Assembly: GCF_016598575.1 (NCBI RefSeq)
Contig: NZ_CP066801.1
Span: 2,604,001-2,668,000, forward strand
DNA from: Streptomyces sp. HSG2
GTDB taxonomy: Bacteria; Actinomycetota; Actinomycetes; Streptomycetales; Streptomycetaceae
Length of the DNA: 64,000 nt
Reading direction: 5' to 3'
Below the pieces are notes generated by a model, which saw only the letters and a program-made list of their open reading frames with translations, was not told where the DNA came from and ran no database searches. Positions 37,046 to 46,068 of the stretch are shown piece by piece. Position 1 is the first letter of the stretch. Every line of letters starts with the position of its first letter. A program made the translations under genes and the position numbers.

Positions 37046-38995
37046 TCAGCCGATCTGCGCGTTCTTGGAGACGGTCACCTGGTCGATGTCGGAGGTGCGC
37101 ACGGTCACGGCGACCCGCCAGTCGCCCGCCGCGGGAATCCGGACGGCACTCGCCGACCAGTGGCCGGTGGAGACGTGATCGGGAACCACCGGCAGCGGGC
37201 CCAGGTCCTCGGCGGCCAGGGTGAGGGCGATCCTGACCTCGGGCAGGTCGAGGGGGCGCCCCCCGGTCGTGGTGGCGTAGACGTGGACGTCGTTGGCGCC
37301 GACCCGAGCGGGGTCGAGGTCGACCCGGACGACCCCTTGGCCGTTCTCCCCTCCGGTGTCGAAGGGAATGTCCAGCGTGAGCGCGCCGGTGGAGTCGTCG
37401 ACGGGGGCGGCGGCGGTTCCTCCCACCGTGCGCGCGGGCTCGGTCTGGGTGAGGGCTGCCGTGACGGCCAGCAGGGTGACGGCTATGCCCGCCTCGGCGA
37501 GGACCGAGCGCCGCAGCCCGCGCCGGATCGGGTCGGCGTCGCGTGACCGCTTCCGTTGAGCCGCCGCGATGGCGGCCTGCTGCCGGGCGAGTTGAGCGGT
37601 GCGGGCGGGGTCGCCCGACGGGGCGGAGGCGGGTGGATCGATCGTCGTCGACGGGGACGATCGCGCGCCGGGTGCTGGTGCCTTCGCCTCTGCGGTGCCT
37701 TCCGGGGTCGAGGCTCTCGCCCCTTGCGGCGTCCGGGAATCCGCGCCGAGCCCGGGGGCGGCCGGGCGGGAGAGCCGAGTCGTCCAACGGCGGGAGAGGA
37801 AGGCGAACCCGACGAGGAGGGCGACCAAAGCGATCTTTACCGCGAGGAGTTGCCCGTATCGGGTGTCGACCCACGCCGACCAGGAACCGAGTTGGCGCCA
37901 TGACTGGTAGGCACCGGTCATCACGAGGGCGACGAGACTTGCGAAGGCCACTCGCGAGAAGCGACGTACCGCGATGACCTCCCCGGGCCCTCCGGGGCCT
38001 TGACGCAGCGTGGCGAGCAGCGCGGCGAGTCCGCCGAGCCAAGCCGCCGCGGCGAGCAGGTGGAGGACGTCGACGGGCATCGCGATGCCCGGCTGAAGTC
38101 CGGTCGAGGCGTGCTCCGACAGGGCCCAACTCGACGCGAGCCCCACCGCGACGACCGCGCCGCCCGCCAGGAGGACGAACGGCGGACGTTCCGCCCCGGC
38201 CTCCTCTCTCGAACCGTGGGGTGCGAACAGCACGGAGACCAACAGGGCCGCCGCGGCAAGCAGCACGAGACGGGACACGAGGGCCGTACCGGTCCTGGTC
38301 TCCAGGACCTGGCCCATCAATCCCAGGTCGAAGATGTCGGCGACGGCCCCGGAACGGGTGTAGGAGCCTCGCAGGAGGAGCAGGGCGAGGGTCGCGCCGG
38401 TCAGCGCCAGCCACCCCGCCCCGACGAGCCTTTGCGCGGCGCGGGCCCGTGTGCCTCCCGGCAGGCAGACGAGGACGAAGGCGGTTCCGCCGACGAGCAC
38501 CAGGAAGCCGGCGTACGAGACGTACCGGCCCACGCCGTACAGCGCCCCGACCACGCCGCCCCCGGCGGTCTCGTCGGAGACGGAGACCGAGGTCGCCGAG
38601 GGAGCGCCGACGGAGAAGACGAAGGCCCCCGTGACGGGGTGTCCGTCGGCGGACACGACCTGGTAGGCCACCGTGTAGGTGCCGTCCGGCAAGCCGGCGT
38701 GCAGCCGCACCGTGTGGTCACGACCGTCGTCACCCGTGGCGGCGCCGTCGTCGACGCGTTCGCCCCGCGGATCCAGGACGCGCAACGAGTCCGCGTCCGA
38801 GACGGTCGCGACCGACTCGGAGAAGGTCAGGGTCACCTGATCCGGCGCCTTGTCGATCACCGACCCCTGTCGCGGGTCGCTGCCGGTCAACGCGGCGTGC
38901 GCGACGGCCGGGCCCGCGGCGCCGAGGAGTGCGCAGGCCGCAGCCAGAAACAGCAGCGTCAGGGTTCGCGCCCAGGGGCCGGTGCGCTGCGTCAA
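37046..38995 (-). CDS. CopC-CopD fusion copper protein
   Basis: 649-residue copper import/resistance protein. A signal peptide ends at AVAHA, so the mature protein starts with His, a CopC Cu(II) ligand; CopC ends near SADGHPVTGAFVFSV with a second His. About eight transmembrane helices of the CopD domain follow (GALYGVGRYVSYAGF through VALLVGFAFLSRRW). After a long Pro/Ala/Ser linker, one more helix leads to a YtkA/FixH-like extracellular domain. A TTG start at 38995 with GGGAGGGATCACC upstream. It lies between the PCuAC chaperone and the DyP peroxidase in a minus-strand copper operon. Confidence 0.9.
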   Translation of the reverse strand: MTQRTGPWARTLTLLFLAAACALLGAAGPAVAHAALTGSDPRQGSVIDKAPDQVTLTFSESVATVSDADSLRVLDPRGERVDDGAATGDDGRDHTVRLHAGLPDGTYTVAYQVVSADGHPVTGAFVFSVGAPSATSVSVSDETAGGGVVGALYGVGRYVSYAGFLVLVGGTAFVLVCLPGGTRARAAQRLVGAGWLALTGATLALLLLRGSYTRSGAVADIFDLGLMGQVLETRTGTALVSRLVLLAAAALLVSVLFAPHGSREEAGAERPPFVLLAGGAVVAVGLASSWALSEHASTGLQPGIAMPVDVLHLLAAAAWLGGLAALLATLRQGPGGPGEVIAVRRFSRVAFASLVALVMTGAYQSWRQLGSWSAWVDTRYGQLLAVKIALVALLVGFAFLSRRWTTRLSRPAAPGLGADSRTPQGARASTPEGTAEAKAPAPGARSSPSTTIDPPASAPSGDPARTAQLARQQAAIAAAQRKRSRDADPIRRGLRRSVLAEAGIAVTLLAVTAALTQTEPARTVGGTAAAPVDDSTGALTLDIPFDTGGENGQGVVRVDLDPARVGANDVHVYATTTGGRPLDLPEVRIALTLAAEDLGPLPVVPDHVSTGHWSASAVRIPAAGDWRVAVTVRTSDIDQVTVSKNAQIG

Positions 38996-39025
38996 GGTGA
39001 TCCCTCCCGAGGTGTGCGGGGCCGT

Positions 39026-39610
39026 TCAGTGTGCGGAGTGCTCGGATTCCACCGGTTCGCCCGTGTGGTCACCGGTCTCCTGGCCCGGCATGTCCTGGGA
39101 GTTCGAGCTCTCCGACGGTTCCGCGGAGCCCGAGCCGTGCCCGGTGGGTCGGTAGGTCGCCGCCTTCACGGGGAGTCGGACGGTGACCGGGTCGCCGTGC
39201 GCGAAGCGCAGCTCCAGGGTGACGGTCTGTCCTTCCTCCGGCCGCCGCTCCAGGGACTCGAACATCAGGTGGTCGCCGCCGCTCTCCAGCGCCAGTTCGC
39301 CATGGGCCGGGATCTCCAGGGATTCGACCTCCCGCATCGCCCCGTCCACGGTCTCGTGCACGGTCACCTCGCCGAGGTCACTGGTGACGGAGGTCAGTTC
39401 GTCGGCGACGTCGCCCGAGTTGGTGATGGTCAGGAACCCGGCGGCCATCGAGGCGGAGACGGGTTGTGGCATGTAGGCGCCGCTCACGCTCAGTGCGGTG
39501 GCCGAGTCGTCCGATCCGGCGTCCGATCCGTCCGAGCCGCAGCCGGTCAGCAGCAGGGCACCGCACAGGAGTGAGGCGGGCACGGTGGCTCGGTGAAGAC
39601 GTGACTTCAC
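39026..39610 (-). CDS. PCuAC-type periplasmic copper chaperone lipoprotein
   Basis: 194-residue lipoprotein (lipobox LLTGC, Cys about residue 24). The PCuAC (DUF461) domain shows the His/Met ligand pattern: Met in AYMPQPVSASM, His and Met in VHETVDGAM, and His-x-Met in GGDHLMF. This fold delivers Cu(I), for example to Sco proteins or cytochrome oxidase. A His-rich C-terminal tail (HGSGS, GDHTGE, SEHSAH) may add metal-binding capacity. The GTG start overlaps the sco stop by four bases (GTGA), so it is translated together with sco. Confidence 0.92.
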   Translation of the reverse strand: MKSRLHRATVPASLLCGALLLTGCGSDGSDAGSDDSATALSVSGAYMPQPVSASMAAGFLTITNSGDVADELTSVTSDLGEVTVHETVDGAMREVESLEIPAHGELALESGGDHLMFESLERRPEEGQTVTLELRFAHGDPVTVRLPVKAATYRPTGHGSGSAEPSESSNSQDMPGQETGDHTGEPVESEHSAH

Positions 39611-40257
39611 GGGGTCTCTCCCTCGATGAGTCGGGGCAGGTCCTGGGTGTAGTCGTCGACCCCGGCGTCCTCCCCGTAGATCACGTAGCCGGCGTCGGTC
39701 TTCGGGGAGAACGCGATCACCTGTGTGCCGTGTTGGGAGACCACCTCGCCGCTGCTGTCCTTGGTCGGTGGGTCGATCGAGATGCCCAGGGTGCGGGCGC
39801 CCGCCTGGATGGTGGGGAAATCGCCGGTCAGGCCGATGAACTCCGGGTCGATGCCCGGGAGCCACTCCCCGAGGGCTTCGGGGGTGTCACGCTCGGGGTC
39901 GGTGGAGACGAAGACGACCCGCAGCTTCTCCCGCTCGGCCTCGGGAAGCTTCGACTTGGCCACCGCGATGTTGCTGAGGGTGAGCGGGCAGACGTCCGGG
40001 CAGTGGGTGTAGCCGAAGTAGATCAGTGTCGGCTTGCCGGCGGTTTCCTCACGCAGGTCGTACGGGTCGCCGGAGGTGTCGGTCAGCACCAGGTCGGGCT
40101 TCTCGAACGGTTTGTCCAGGACGGTCGCCGCCTGCTGGGAGGTGTCCTCGGACACCACGGTGACCGGAGCGTCGCCGGAGCCGCCGCCGCAGGCGGTCAG
40201 GGTCAGGGAGGCGGCGGTGAGGAGCGCGGCCACCGCGAGTGTCTTCTTCTTGCGCAT
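39607..40257 (-). CDS. sco: Sco1/SenC copper chaperone lipoprotein
   Basis: 216-residue Sco protein: thioredoxin fold that binds copper and helps assemble the CuA site of cytochrome c oxidase. Lipobox LTAC gives Cys23 as the lipid anchor. The copper ligands Cys86 and Cys90 (YTHCPDVCP) and His176 (SQHGTQVIAF) are intact, as is the STDPERDTPE motif. ATG start. It sits 71 bases downstream of ycnI and is coupled to the PCuAC gene by a GTGA overlap. In Streptomyces, Sco is linked to copper-dependent development. Confidence 0.96.
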   Translation of the reverse strand: MRKKKTLAVAALLTAASLTLTACGGGSGDAPVTVVSEDTSQQAATVLDKPFEKPDLVLTDTSGDPYDLREETAGKPTLIYFGYTHCPDVCPLTLSNIAVAKSKLPEAEREKLRVVFVSTDPERDTPEALGEWLPGIDPEFIGLTGDFPTIQAGARTLGISIDPPTKDSSGEVVSQHGTQVIAFSPKTDAGYVIYGEDAGVDDYTQDLPRLIEGETP

Positions 40258-40328
40258 CAGGGGAATGTCCAGGGGTCTAGGGCGCTCGGCGGGCGCCGGG
40301 GTCGTCGGGGCCCGCCGAGCGGGGGGTG

Positions 40329-41117
40329 TCAGGCCTGTCCGCGACGTCGGCCGGAGAGGACGCCGTACGCGACGCCGGCGGCGCCGACGGCGATGCCGAC
40401 GACGCCCAGAACGCGGGCCGTGGTGTCGGTGCCGCCCGAGTCCGCCAGGGCACCCGTGTCGTCGGTCCCGGGGGCTTGGGTCGCGGCGAGCGTGGTGTCG
40501 CGCGTGGTGTCCTCGGCCGGGGACGACGGGGTCGCCGCGGTCGTCTCCGTCGTTTCCGCGCCGCCACCGTGGTGGCCGTCCTCGGCGGCGGTCAGTTCCA
40601 GTACCGGCGCCGGGTTGGCGGGTTCGTCGTCACCGGCCTCCGGTACCTCGATCCAGCGGACCACCTCGTCGTCCGAGTAGGTCTGGATCGCCTTGAAGAC
40701 GAGCCTGTCGGCGTCGTCGGGCAGGGCGCCGAGGGAGACCGGGAAACTCTGGAAGAAGCCGGACTCGATGCCGTCGCCGTCGGCGGTCCAGGTGACCTTG
40801 GTCACTGCCCGGGTGAGTTTCCTGCCGTGTGCCTCGACCGGTTCGTCGAGCGGGCTCTCGGTGACCTCGGTCGTCCACCCCGGCACCGGGGCCGGCAGAA
40901 CCGAGGAGAGCGGGTGAGCGGCGGGGAAGGTGACCTCCAGCTTCGTGGTGGAGCTGTCGTCCCGCTCGTTGGGGACCTTGAAGTTGACGGTCGCGTAGCC
41001 GCCTCTGGCGGCGGAACCTTCGGGTTCCACGGTGACATGGGCCCAGGCCGGGCCGGACAGGAACAGGACGGCGGCGCCGGTGACGGCACCGACGGCGGTG
41101 GTACGGGATGCCTTCAT
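40329..41117 (-). CDS. ycnI: YcnI-family copper-binding protein
   Basis: Secreted, C-terminally anchored protein of the YcnI (DUF1775) family, which binds Cu(II). 262 residues. The signal peptide ends at PAWA-HVTVEP, so the mature protein starts with His, the expected copper ligand; the Trp of the monohistidine brace is likely in VTWTADGDG. A Thr/Ala-rich stalk and a C-terminal helix (LGVVGIAVGAAGVAYGVLSG) followed by Arg residues anchor it. First clear gene of the copper operon ycnI-sco-pcuAC-copCD-dtpA. ATG start at 41117. Confidence 0.9.
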   Translation of the reverse strand: MKASRTTAVGAVTGAAVLFLSGPAWAHVTVEPEGSAARGGYATVNFKVPNERDDSSTTKLEVTFPAAHPLSSVLPAPVPGWTTEVTESPLDEPVEAHGRKLTRAVTKVTWTADGDGIESGFFQSFPVSLGALPDDADRLVFKAIQTYSDDEVVRWIEVPEAGDDEPANPAPVLELTAAEDGHHGGGAETTETTAATPSSPAEDTTRDTTLAATQAPGTDDTGALADSGGTDTTARVLGVVGIAVGAAGVAYGVLSGRRRGQA

Positions 41118-41271
41118 GGCAGGGGTGCTCCGCTTCGGTCGGAGAGCTGCGTATCGGGGCGCCGACGAGCGACCCGACGGGGGTGGGGGCGCGGCGGTGA
41201 GGCGACCGCGCGTCGGCCGCACGAGGCGGTCCCCTCCCCGGCGTGCTGCGGAGTGGTGGAGGCGCGTCGTG

Positions 41272-42090
41272 TCAGGCGGCGAGGGCGTAGGAGGATTCCG
41301 GCGGGCCCCGACGGATCAGCGTGTGGTGCAGCGCCCCGCCCGCGAGGGCGCGGGGCTCCGGAGCGGGGGCCCGGGTCCGGATTCGCCCCTCTCCCTCGGG
41401 CTCGACCGGGAGGCCGACGCACAGAGCGCGCGCCAGCCTCAGCGCCTCGCGTAGCGAGCGGACCCTGGCTTCCTCACCGAACGCCCGCGCCGACTGCGTC
41501 GACAATTCGACCAGGCGTGCCAGGGCCAGGTCGCCCCGGCGCAACAACCAGCCTGCCGCCAGCGCGGCCAGGACATGACCGAGGAACATCGACAGTGAGG
41601 GCGCCGCCTCGGGAACGTGCGGGACGGAGGCCGCTGCCGGGGGCGTCCGGCCCGTCCCGGGGTTCGGCAGCAGTCGGGCGTCGGTCAGAATCCGCTCCGC
41701 CCGGTCCGGAGTGATCGCCGCGGCGTTCATCCCGCACATCAGGCGCGCGGCCTGCCGCACCAGCGACGTGTCGGACACGGACGCACCGGTGGTCGACGCG
41801 GGGCCCACGGCCCCGTGCTGCCCGGCGCCGAAGAGGGCGTGGAGCGCCACCTGCCCCGTGCCCAGCGCCGCCGCGACACCCGGCAAGGAGCGCGCCCTGC
41901 CGGCGAGCGGCGCCACCAGCGCGGCGGTCCCGAGCAGGCCGGCGCCCAGGGTCCACGACGGAACGGTGGCTCCCGACGCCAGCGAGTGTCCGACTCCGGC
42001 CAGCACGACGCAGACCGCGGCGAACACCGCGGCCCGCAGGATCCGGAGATCGTGTCCGGCGAGCGCCGAAGGCGGAAGGGGGACACTCAT
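41272..42090 (-). CDS. Hypothetical integral membrane protein upstream of the copper operon
   Basis: Not recognised. 272 residues, about five transmembrane helices (for example AAVFAAVCVVLAGVGHSL, TLGAGLLGTAALVAPLAG, PGVAAALGTGQVALHALFGAG and SMFLGHVLAALAAGWLL), with His residues in or near three of the helices. It lies 155 bases upstream of ycnI on the same strand, so it could be the first gene of the copper operon and help move copper. That is inference from position and its His-bearing helices. Confidence 0.75.
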   Translation of the reverse strand: MSVPLPPSALAGHDLRILRAAVFAAVCVVLAGVGHSLASGATVPSWTLGAGLLGTAALVAPLAGRARSLPGVAAALGTGQVALHALFGAGQHGAVGPASTTGASVSDTSLVRQAARLMCGMNAAAITPDRAERILTDARLLPNPGTGRTPPAAASVPHVPEAAPSLSMFLGHVLAALAAGWLLRRGDLALARLVELSTQSARAFGEEARVRSLREALRLARALCVGLPVEPEGEGRIRTRAPAPEPRALAGGALHHTLIRRGPPESSYALAA

Positions 42091-42328
42091 GGCGGGCTCA
42101 TCATCGCACCGACCCTCGCGGCTCGGTGCGGCAGGTCCGCAAGGTGTGCCGAAGCCGGGAACGTCGACCTCGGCGTGTCCTGTCCTGATTCACGGTGAAT
42201 GTCCCGTCCGGTCGGCCCGGTGGGGCGCGTCCGCCGTACGGACGGTGTCGTGGTGGCCCGGTGCTTACGCGCGGGGGCCGGGGGCAATACGTATCGGTAT
42301 GTCGAGCCGTGGGTCGGGAGGCTGGAGC

Positions 42329-42793
42329 ATGGGCATCTGGTGGTCGCTCCATCTGCGGCGGGAGGCGGCCAGCGTGCCTCTGGCCCGTCGCCTGCTGCTC
42401 GGCACGATGGAGACCGTCGGCGTCGACCCGGATGTCTCCTTCGACCTGTCCCTCGCTCTCGGGGAGGCTTGTGCCAACGCCGTCGAGCACGGCGGCCGGA
42501 GTGAGCCGGACGGTGCCGGGGAAGCCTTTCGGGTCACCGCCTACCTGGACGGCGAGCGGTGCTCGATCGAGGTCGACGACACGGGTCCGGGTTTTCCCGC
42601 GCCCCTTGTCGGCGGGTCGCTCCGCCGCCTGCGCCGGGCCGAGGACGAGGCCGAGGACGGCCGAGGTCTGTGTCTCATCCGCGAACTCTCCGACCATGTG
42701 CACATCGGCAACAAGTCGGGCAGTCGCGGAGCCGTGGTGAGCTTCGACAAGATCCTGAAGTGGCGGGAGGGCGCTCCGCCGGTGGCCGTGTGA
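42329..42793 (+). CDS. ATP-binding protein, RsbW-like anti-sigma kinase
   Basis: 154-residue HATPase_c protein of the anti-sigma factor / serine kinase (RsbW, SpoIIAB) type. The N-box is LALGEACANAVEHGG, G1 is VDDTGPGFP and G2 is EDGRGLCLIREL. Streptomyces has many such proteins controlling sigma factors or acting in partner-switching. I choose the ATG at 42329 (MGIWWSLHL), 8 bases from GGAG; an ATG 30 bases earlier is possible. No anti-anti-sigma factor gene is adjacent. A bidirectional terminator separates it from pepP. Confidence 0.88.
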   Translation: MGIWWSLHLRREAASVPLARRLLLGTMETVGVDPDVSFDLSLALGEACANAVEHGGRSEPDGAGEAFRVTAYLDGERCSIEVDDTGPGFPAPLVGGSLRRLRRAEDEAEDGRGLCLIRELSDHVHIGNKSGSRGAVVSFDKILKWREGAPPVAV

Positions 42794-42798
42794 ACGCG

Positions 42799-42832
42799 AA
42801 TGGGGAGCCCGCCCCCGGTCGGGCTCCCCATT
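42799..42832. terminator. Bidirectional terminator between the RsbW-like gene and pepP
   Basis: AATGGGGAGCCCG (42799-42811) and its exact complement (42820-42832), 13-bp stem and an 8-base loop, between convergent genes. Confidence 0.85.
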
Positions 42833-42856
42833 CCGCCGACGTGCCGAGGCCGCGCC

Positions 42857-44344
42857 TCAGCCGCGCAGCCGGGCCATCCACTCCTCGACGTCGCGCGAGC
42901 GCCGAGGGAGCGCCGCCGAGAGGTTGCGGTTGCCGTCCTCGGTGACGAGGATGTCGTCCTCGATGCGGACGCCGATGCCCCGGTATTCCTCGGGCACGGT
43001 GAGATCGTCGGCCTGGAAGTACAGGCCGGGCTCGACGGTGAGCACCATGCCGGGCTCCAGGACGCCCTCCACGTAGGTCTCCGTCCGGGCGGCGGCACAG
43101 TCGTGGACGTCCATGCCCAGCATGTGGCCGGTGCCGTGCAGGGTCCAGCGACGCTGGAGGCCCAGTTCCAGCACGCGCTCGACCGGGCCTTCGACGAGGC
43201 CCCACTCGACCAGCTTCTCCGTCAGCACTCGCTGCGCGGCCTCGTGGAAGTCCCGGTACTTGGCTCCCGGCCGGACGGCCGCGATACCGGCCTCCTGCGC
43301 CTCGTACACCGCGTCGTAGATCTTGCGCTGGAGGTCGTCGTAGCGCCCGTTGATCGGCAGGGTGCGGGTGACGTCCGCCGTGTAGTAGGTGTGCGTCTCG
43401 ACGCCCGCGTCGAGCAGCAGCAGGTCTCCCGGACGGACGGGTCCGTCGTTGCGCACCCAGTGGAGCGTGCAGGCGTGCGGTCCCGCGGCGCAGATGGAGC
43501 CGTAGCCGACGTCGTTGCCCTCGACGCGGGCCCTGAGGAAGAAGGTGCCCTCGATGTAGCGCTCGCTGGTGGCCTCCGCCTTGTCCAGGACCCGCACCAC
43601 GTCCTCGAAGCCGCGAACGGTGGAGTCGACCGCCTTTCGCAGCTCGCCGATCTCGAATTCGTCCTTGACCAGACGCATCTCCGACAGGAAGGTGCGCAGC
43701 TCCGCGTCCCGCTCGGCGGTGACTTTGTCGGTCAGGGCGGCCTCGACGCCGGAGTCGTGGCCTCGGACGACGCGTACCGGGCCGGTCGCCTCGCGGAGCC
43801 TGCCCGGCAGCTCGCGTACGTCGTGGGCGGGGATGCCGTGCAGACGCTCGGCTTCGGCGAGGGAGTGGCGTCGGCCGACCCACAGCTCGCCCTGCCCGTC
43901 CAGCCAGAACTCGCCGTTCTCCCGGTCGGACCGGGGAAGCAGGTAGAGGGCGGCCCGGTGGCCGTCCTCGGCGGGCTCCATGACGAGGACGCCGTCCTGC
44001 GTCTGGTTGCCGGTGAGGTAGGCGTACTCGACGGAGGCGCGGAAGGCGTACTCCGTGTCGTTCGAGCGCGTCCGGAGGTTCCCCGCCGGGACGACCAGCC
44101 GCTCGCCGGGGAAGCGGGCGGACAGGGTCGCGCGCCGCTCGGCGGTCCGCGCGACCTGGGCGATCGGCTCCAGGTCATGGAGTTCGGTGTCGGCCCATCC
44201 GGTCCTCATGTTCGCGGCCAGCTCGTCGGACAGTCCCCGGGAAAGGCCGTTCTTGCGTTGCTCGACGGGCTGCTCGGTGGCCTCCCCGTCCGCCGCCACG
44301 GCATTCCGTTCGGGCTCCGTCGGAAGCTCCTCCGCCACGGTCAT
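42857..44344 (-). CDS. pepP: Xaa-Pro aminopeptidase (aminopeptidase P)
   Basis: Metallopeptidase removing N-terminal residues next to proline; two-Mn pita-bread fold. 495 residues. After an acidic tail, the N-terminal aminopeptidase P domain runs to about 200. The M24 metal ligands follow in order: Asp in LLLLDAGVETHT, Asp in TADVTRTLP, His in LHGTGHMLGMDVHD, Glu in LTVEPGLYF and Glu in GVRIEDDI. All five are present, so it should be active. ATG at 44344 with GGAGGAGG directly before it; a GTG two codons later (44338) has better spacing and may be the true start. Confidence 0.96.
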   Translation of the reverse strand: MTVAEELPTEPERNAVAADGEATEQPVEQRKNGLSRGLSDELAANMRTGWADTELHDLEPIAQVARTAERRATLSARFPGERLVVPAGNLRTRSNDTEYAFRASVEYAYLTGNQTQDGVLVMEPAEDGHRAALYLLPRSDRENGEFWLDGQGELWVGRRHSLAEAERLHGIPAHDVRELPGRLREATGPVRVVRGHDSGVEAALTDKVTAERDAELRTFLSEMRLVKDEFEIGELRKAVDSTVRGFEDVVRVLDKAEATSERYIEGTFFLRARVEGNDVGYGSICAAGPHACTLHWVRNDGPVRPGDLLLLDAGVETHTYYTADVTRTLPINGRYDDLQRKIYDAVYEAQEAGIAAVRPGAKYRDFHEAAQRVLTEKLVEWGLVEGPVERVLELGLQRRWTLHGTGHMLGMDVHDCAAARTETYVEGVLEPGMVLTVEPGLYFQADDLTVPEEYRGIGVRIEDDILVTEDGNRNLSAALPRRSRDVEEWMARLRG

Positions 44345-45346
44345 CCTCCTCCATCGGACACTGGACGCTGTCCATCGTACGGCCGTACGGAAGGGGTCCC
44401 CAGGGGATGGAACCGTTACGACGGAGAGGGGGGTCCGCTATCCGGACAAGCGGCCGGACGTCGGCAGTGCCCTCCCGTCCGCCGTTCGGGCGGGTCGGGG
44501 CGGACGGTCGCCCGTTTCGCGACTCTCCGGGCGCCCGGAGAGTCCGACCGGCGGGGCCGGAGCGTGCGACGGGGGCGCGTGGGGCGGCGACAGTGTGGGT
44601 GGCGGAGGGAGTCACTGCGTCTGTTCCGGCCACTTTCCGCGGGGTGTGACGCGCGCGGCGCCCGTTCTCCGCTGCCGACCAATCCCTCGAAACGCCCTGA
44701 AGCCCCCATGTCGTCGCGTCGGACCGTGGTCGGCCCCCGCGTGCCCGGGCCCGTCCGGACGGGCCCGGGACCGGCGCCGGGGTGTCGTCGACTTCCGTAC
44801 GGGCGCGGCGCGCCCTCGCGCGTTCGCGCGCAGAGAACCGAACTTGACCGGAAACCGCCACGTGTGGGGGTTTGTTGCGGTCGACTGGAGCCGCTCCACG
44901 GAGCGTCACACCGATCGGGATGGGTACGTACCCGGTGAGAGTCGGGGGTGGTGGGGGGCACCCGGAACCCGACGACGAATCCGGACGTCCTATCCGACGA
45001 CGACCGAGTCCCGACCCGGCCGCTCCCACGACGCGGAGGCCGAGGAGACCAGCGGAGGGCGGAGACTCCCGATCGCGCCTCTCCACACCGGGCGCGCTCC
45101 GCCGGTCCCCGGCGGGGGTCGCGACCGGGGCGGCGGCTCGGGCAGGTGGCGCGGACGGCCTCCACGGGCCACCGCGGCCGGAAGAACCCACCAGGCGGTG
45201 CGCCCGGTCCCCGATCCGGGGGCCGAGGGATCGCCCGCCGAGGCCGGGGGGTGACGCGTCGACAGCTACGCACAGCGCAGTGATCGTTCATGGTGTGATG
45301 TGGCCCACGGTGTTGCCAGGCGTGCAACGGAAAGGAACGAGCGCTC
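44345..45346. other. 1-kb gap between pepP and the PrimPol-like gene
   Basis: I see no gene. All frames are Arg/Pro/Ser-rich noise with no start, domain or third-position codon pattern to support coding. The two flanking genes are divergent, so both promoters must lie here. A lower-GC patch at about 44850-44945 and another at 45270-45345 (containing AAAGGAACG, the ribosome site of the right-hand gene) are the only contrasts. An RNA gene cannot be excluded. Confidence 0.6.
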
Positions 45347-46012
45347 ATGCGCGAGATCCTCGGAAGGCGACGCAGGCCCCTGCCCGGACGGGACGACGGG
45401 GGAACTGAGTCGATCGGCGCGGCTCTGACCTACGCGGCCCGCCGGCGGTGGCCCGTCGTGCCCGGAGTGTCGGCGGACCGGCGGCGGGGCGGGCGGTGCT
45501 CGTGCCCCGACCCCGAATGCTCCGTGCCCGGGGCCCACCCCTTCGAGCCCGGAATTCTGGCGGCCACCACCGACGCCCGCATGGTGCGGTGGTGGTGGAC
45601 CAACCGGCCGAGCGCGCCGATCGTGCTGGCCACCGGAGGAGACGCGCCCTGCGCGATCTCGTTGCCCGCACTGCCCGCCGCCCGGGCGCTGGCCGCCCTC
45701 GACGCCGCCGGCCTGCGCGTGGGGCCCGTCGTCGCCGCGCCCACGCGCTGGGCGATCCTGGTCAAGCCCTACTCCCTGGAGCGACTCGGCGAGTTGCTCT
45801 ACGCCAAGGACCTCGTCCCCGGCACGCTCCGTTTCCACGGCCGAGGCGGATACGTGGTGCTTCCCCCGTCGAGGACGGGCGAGGGCGCGGTTCGATGGGA
45901 ACGGGCGCCGCTCCCCGGTTCGGCGACACCGTGGCTACCCGACGTCGAGGCCGTGGTGGACATCGTGATCGACACCCTCACTCGTACGGGTGTGAGCGCC
46001 CCCGAATCCTAG
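45347..46012 (+). CDS. PrimPol-like (bifunctional DNA primase/polymerase N-terminal) domain protein, likely inactive
   Basis: 221 residues matching the prim-pol N-terminal domain found in Streptomyces proteins of this locus: AARRRWPVVPGV, then GILAATTDARMVRWWWTNRPSAPIVLATGG and FHGRGGYVVLPPSRTGEGAVRWERAPLPG. The Cys/His cluster CSCPDPECSVPGAHP (about 51-65) may bind zinc. Where active prim-pols have an Asp-x-Asp after the glycine turn, this protein has PCAISLPALP, so the catalytic acidic pair appears missing. No helicase is fused. ATG with AAAGGAACG upstream. Confidence 0.82.
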   Translation: MREILGRRRRPLPGRDDGGTESIGAALTYAARRRWPVVPGVSADRRRGGRCSCPDPECSVPGAHPFEPGILAATTDARMVRWWWTNRPSAPIVLATGGDAPCAISLPALPAARALAALDAAGLRVGPVVAAPTRWAILVKPYSLERLGELLYAKDLVPGTLRFHGRGGYVVLPPSRTGEGAVRWERAPLPGSATPWLPDVEAVVDIVIDTLTRTGVSAPES

Positions 46013-46068
46013 GGGGCACGCGCGCGGAGCGGATCGACCCCTCCTTCGAGGTCGCTATCGTCCCGGCC

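Noticed and set aside
44175..45191. 338-residue minus-strand frame over the pepP start and 1-kb gap
   Set aside because: Low-complexity Arg/Pro/Gly sequence overlapping the real pepP start; no coding signal.
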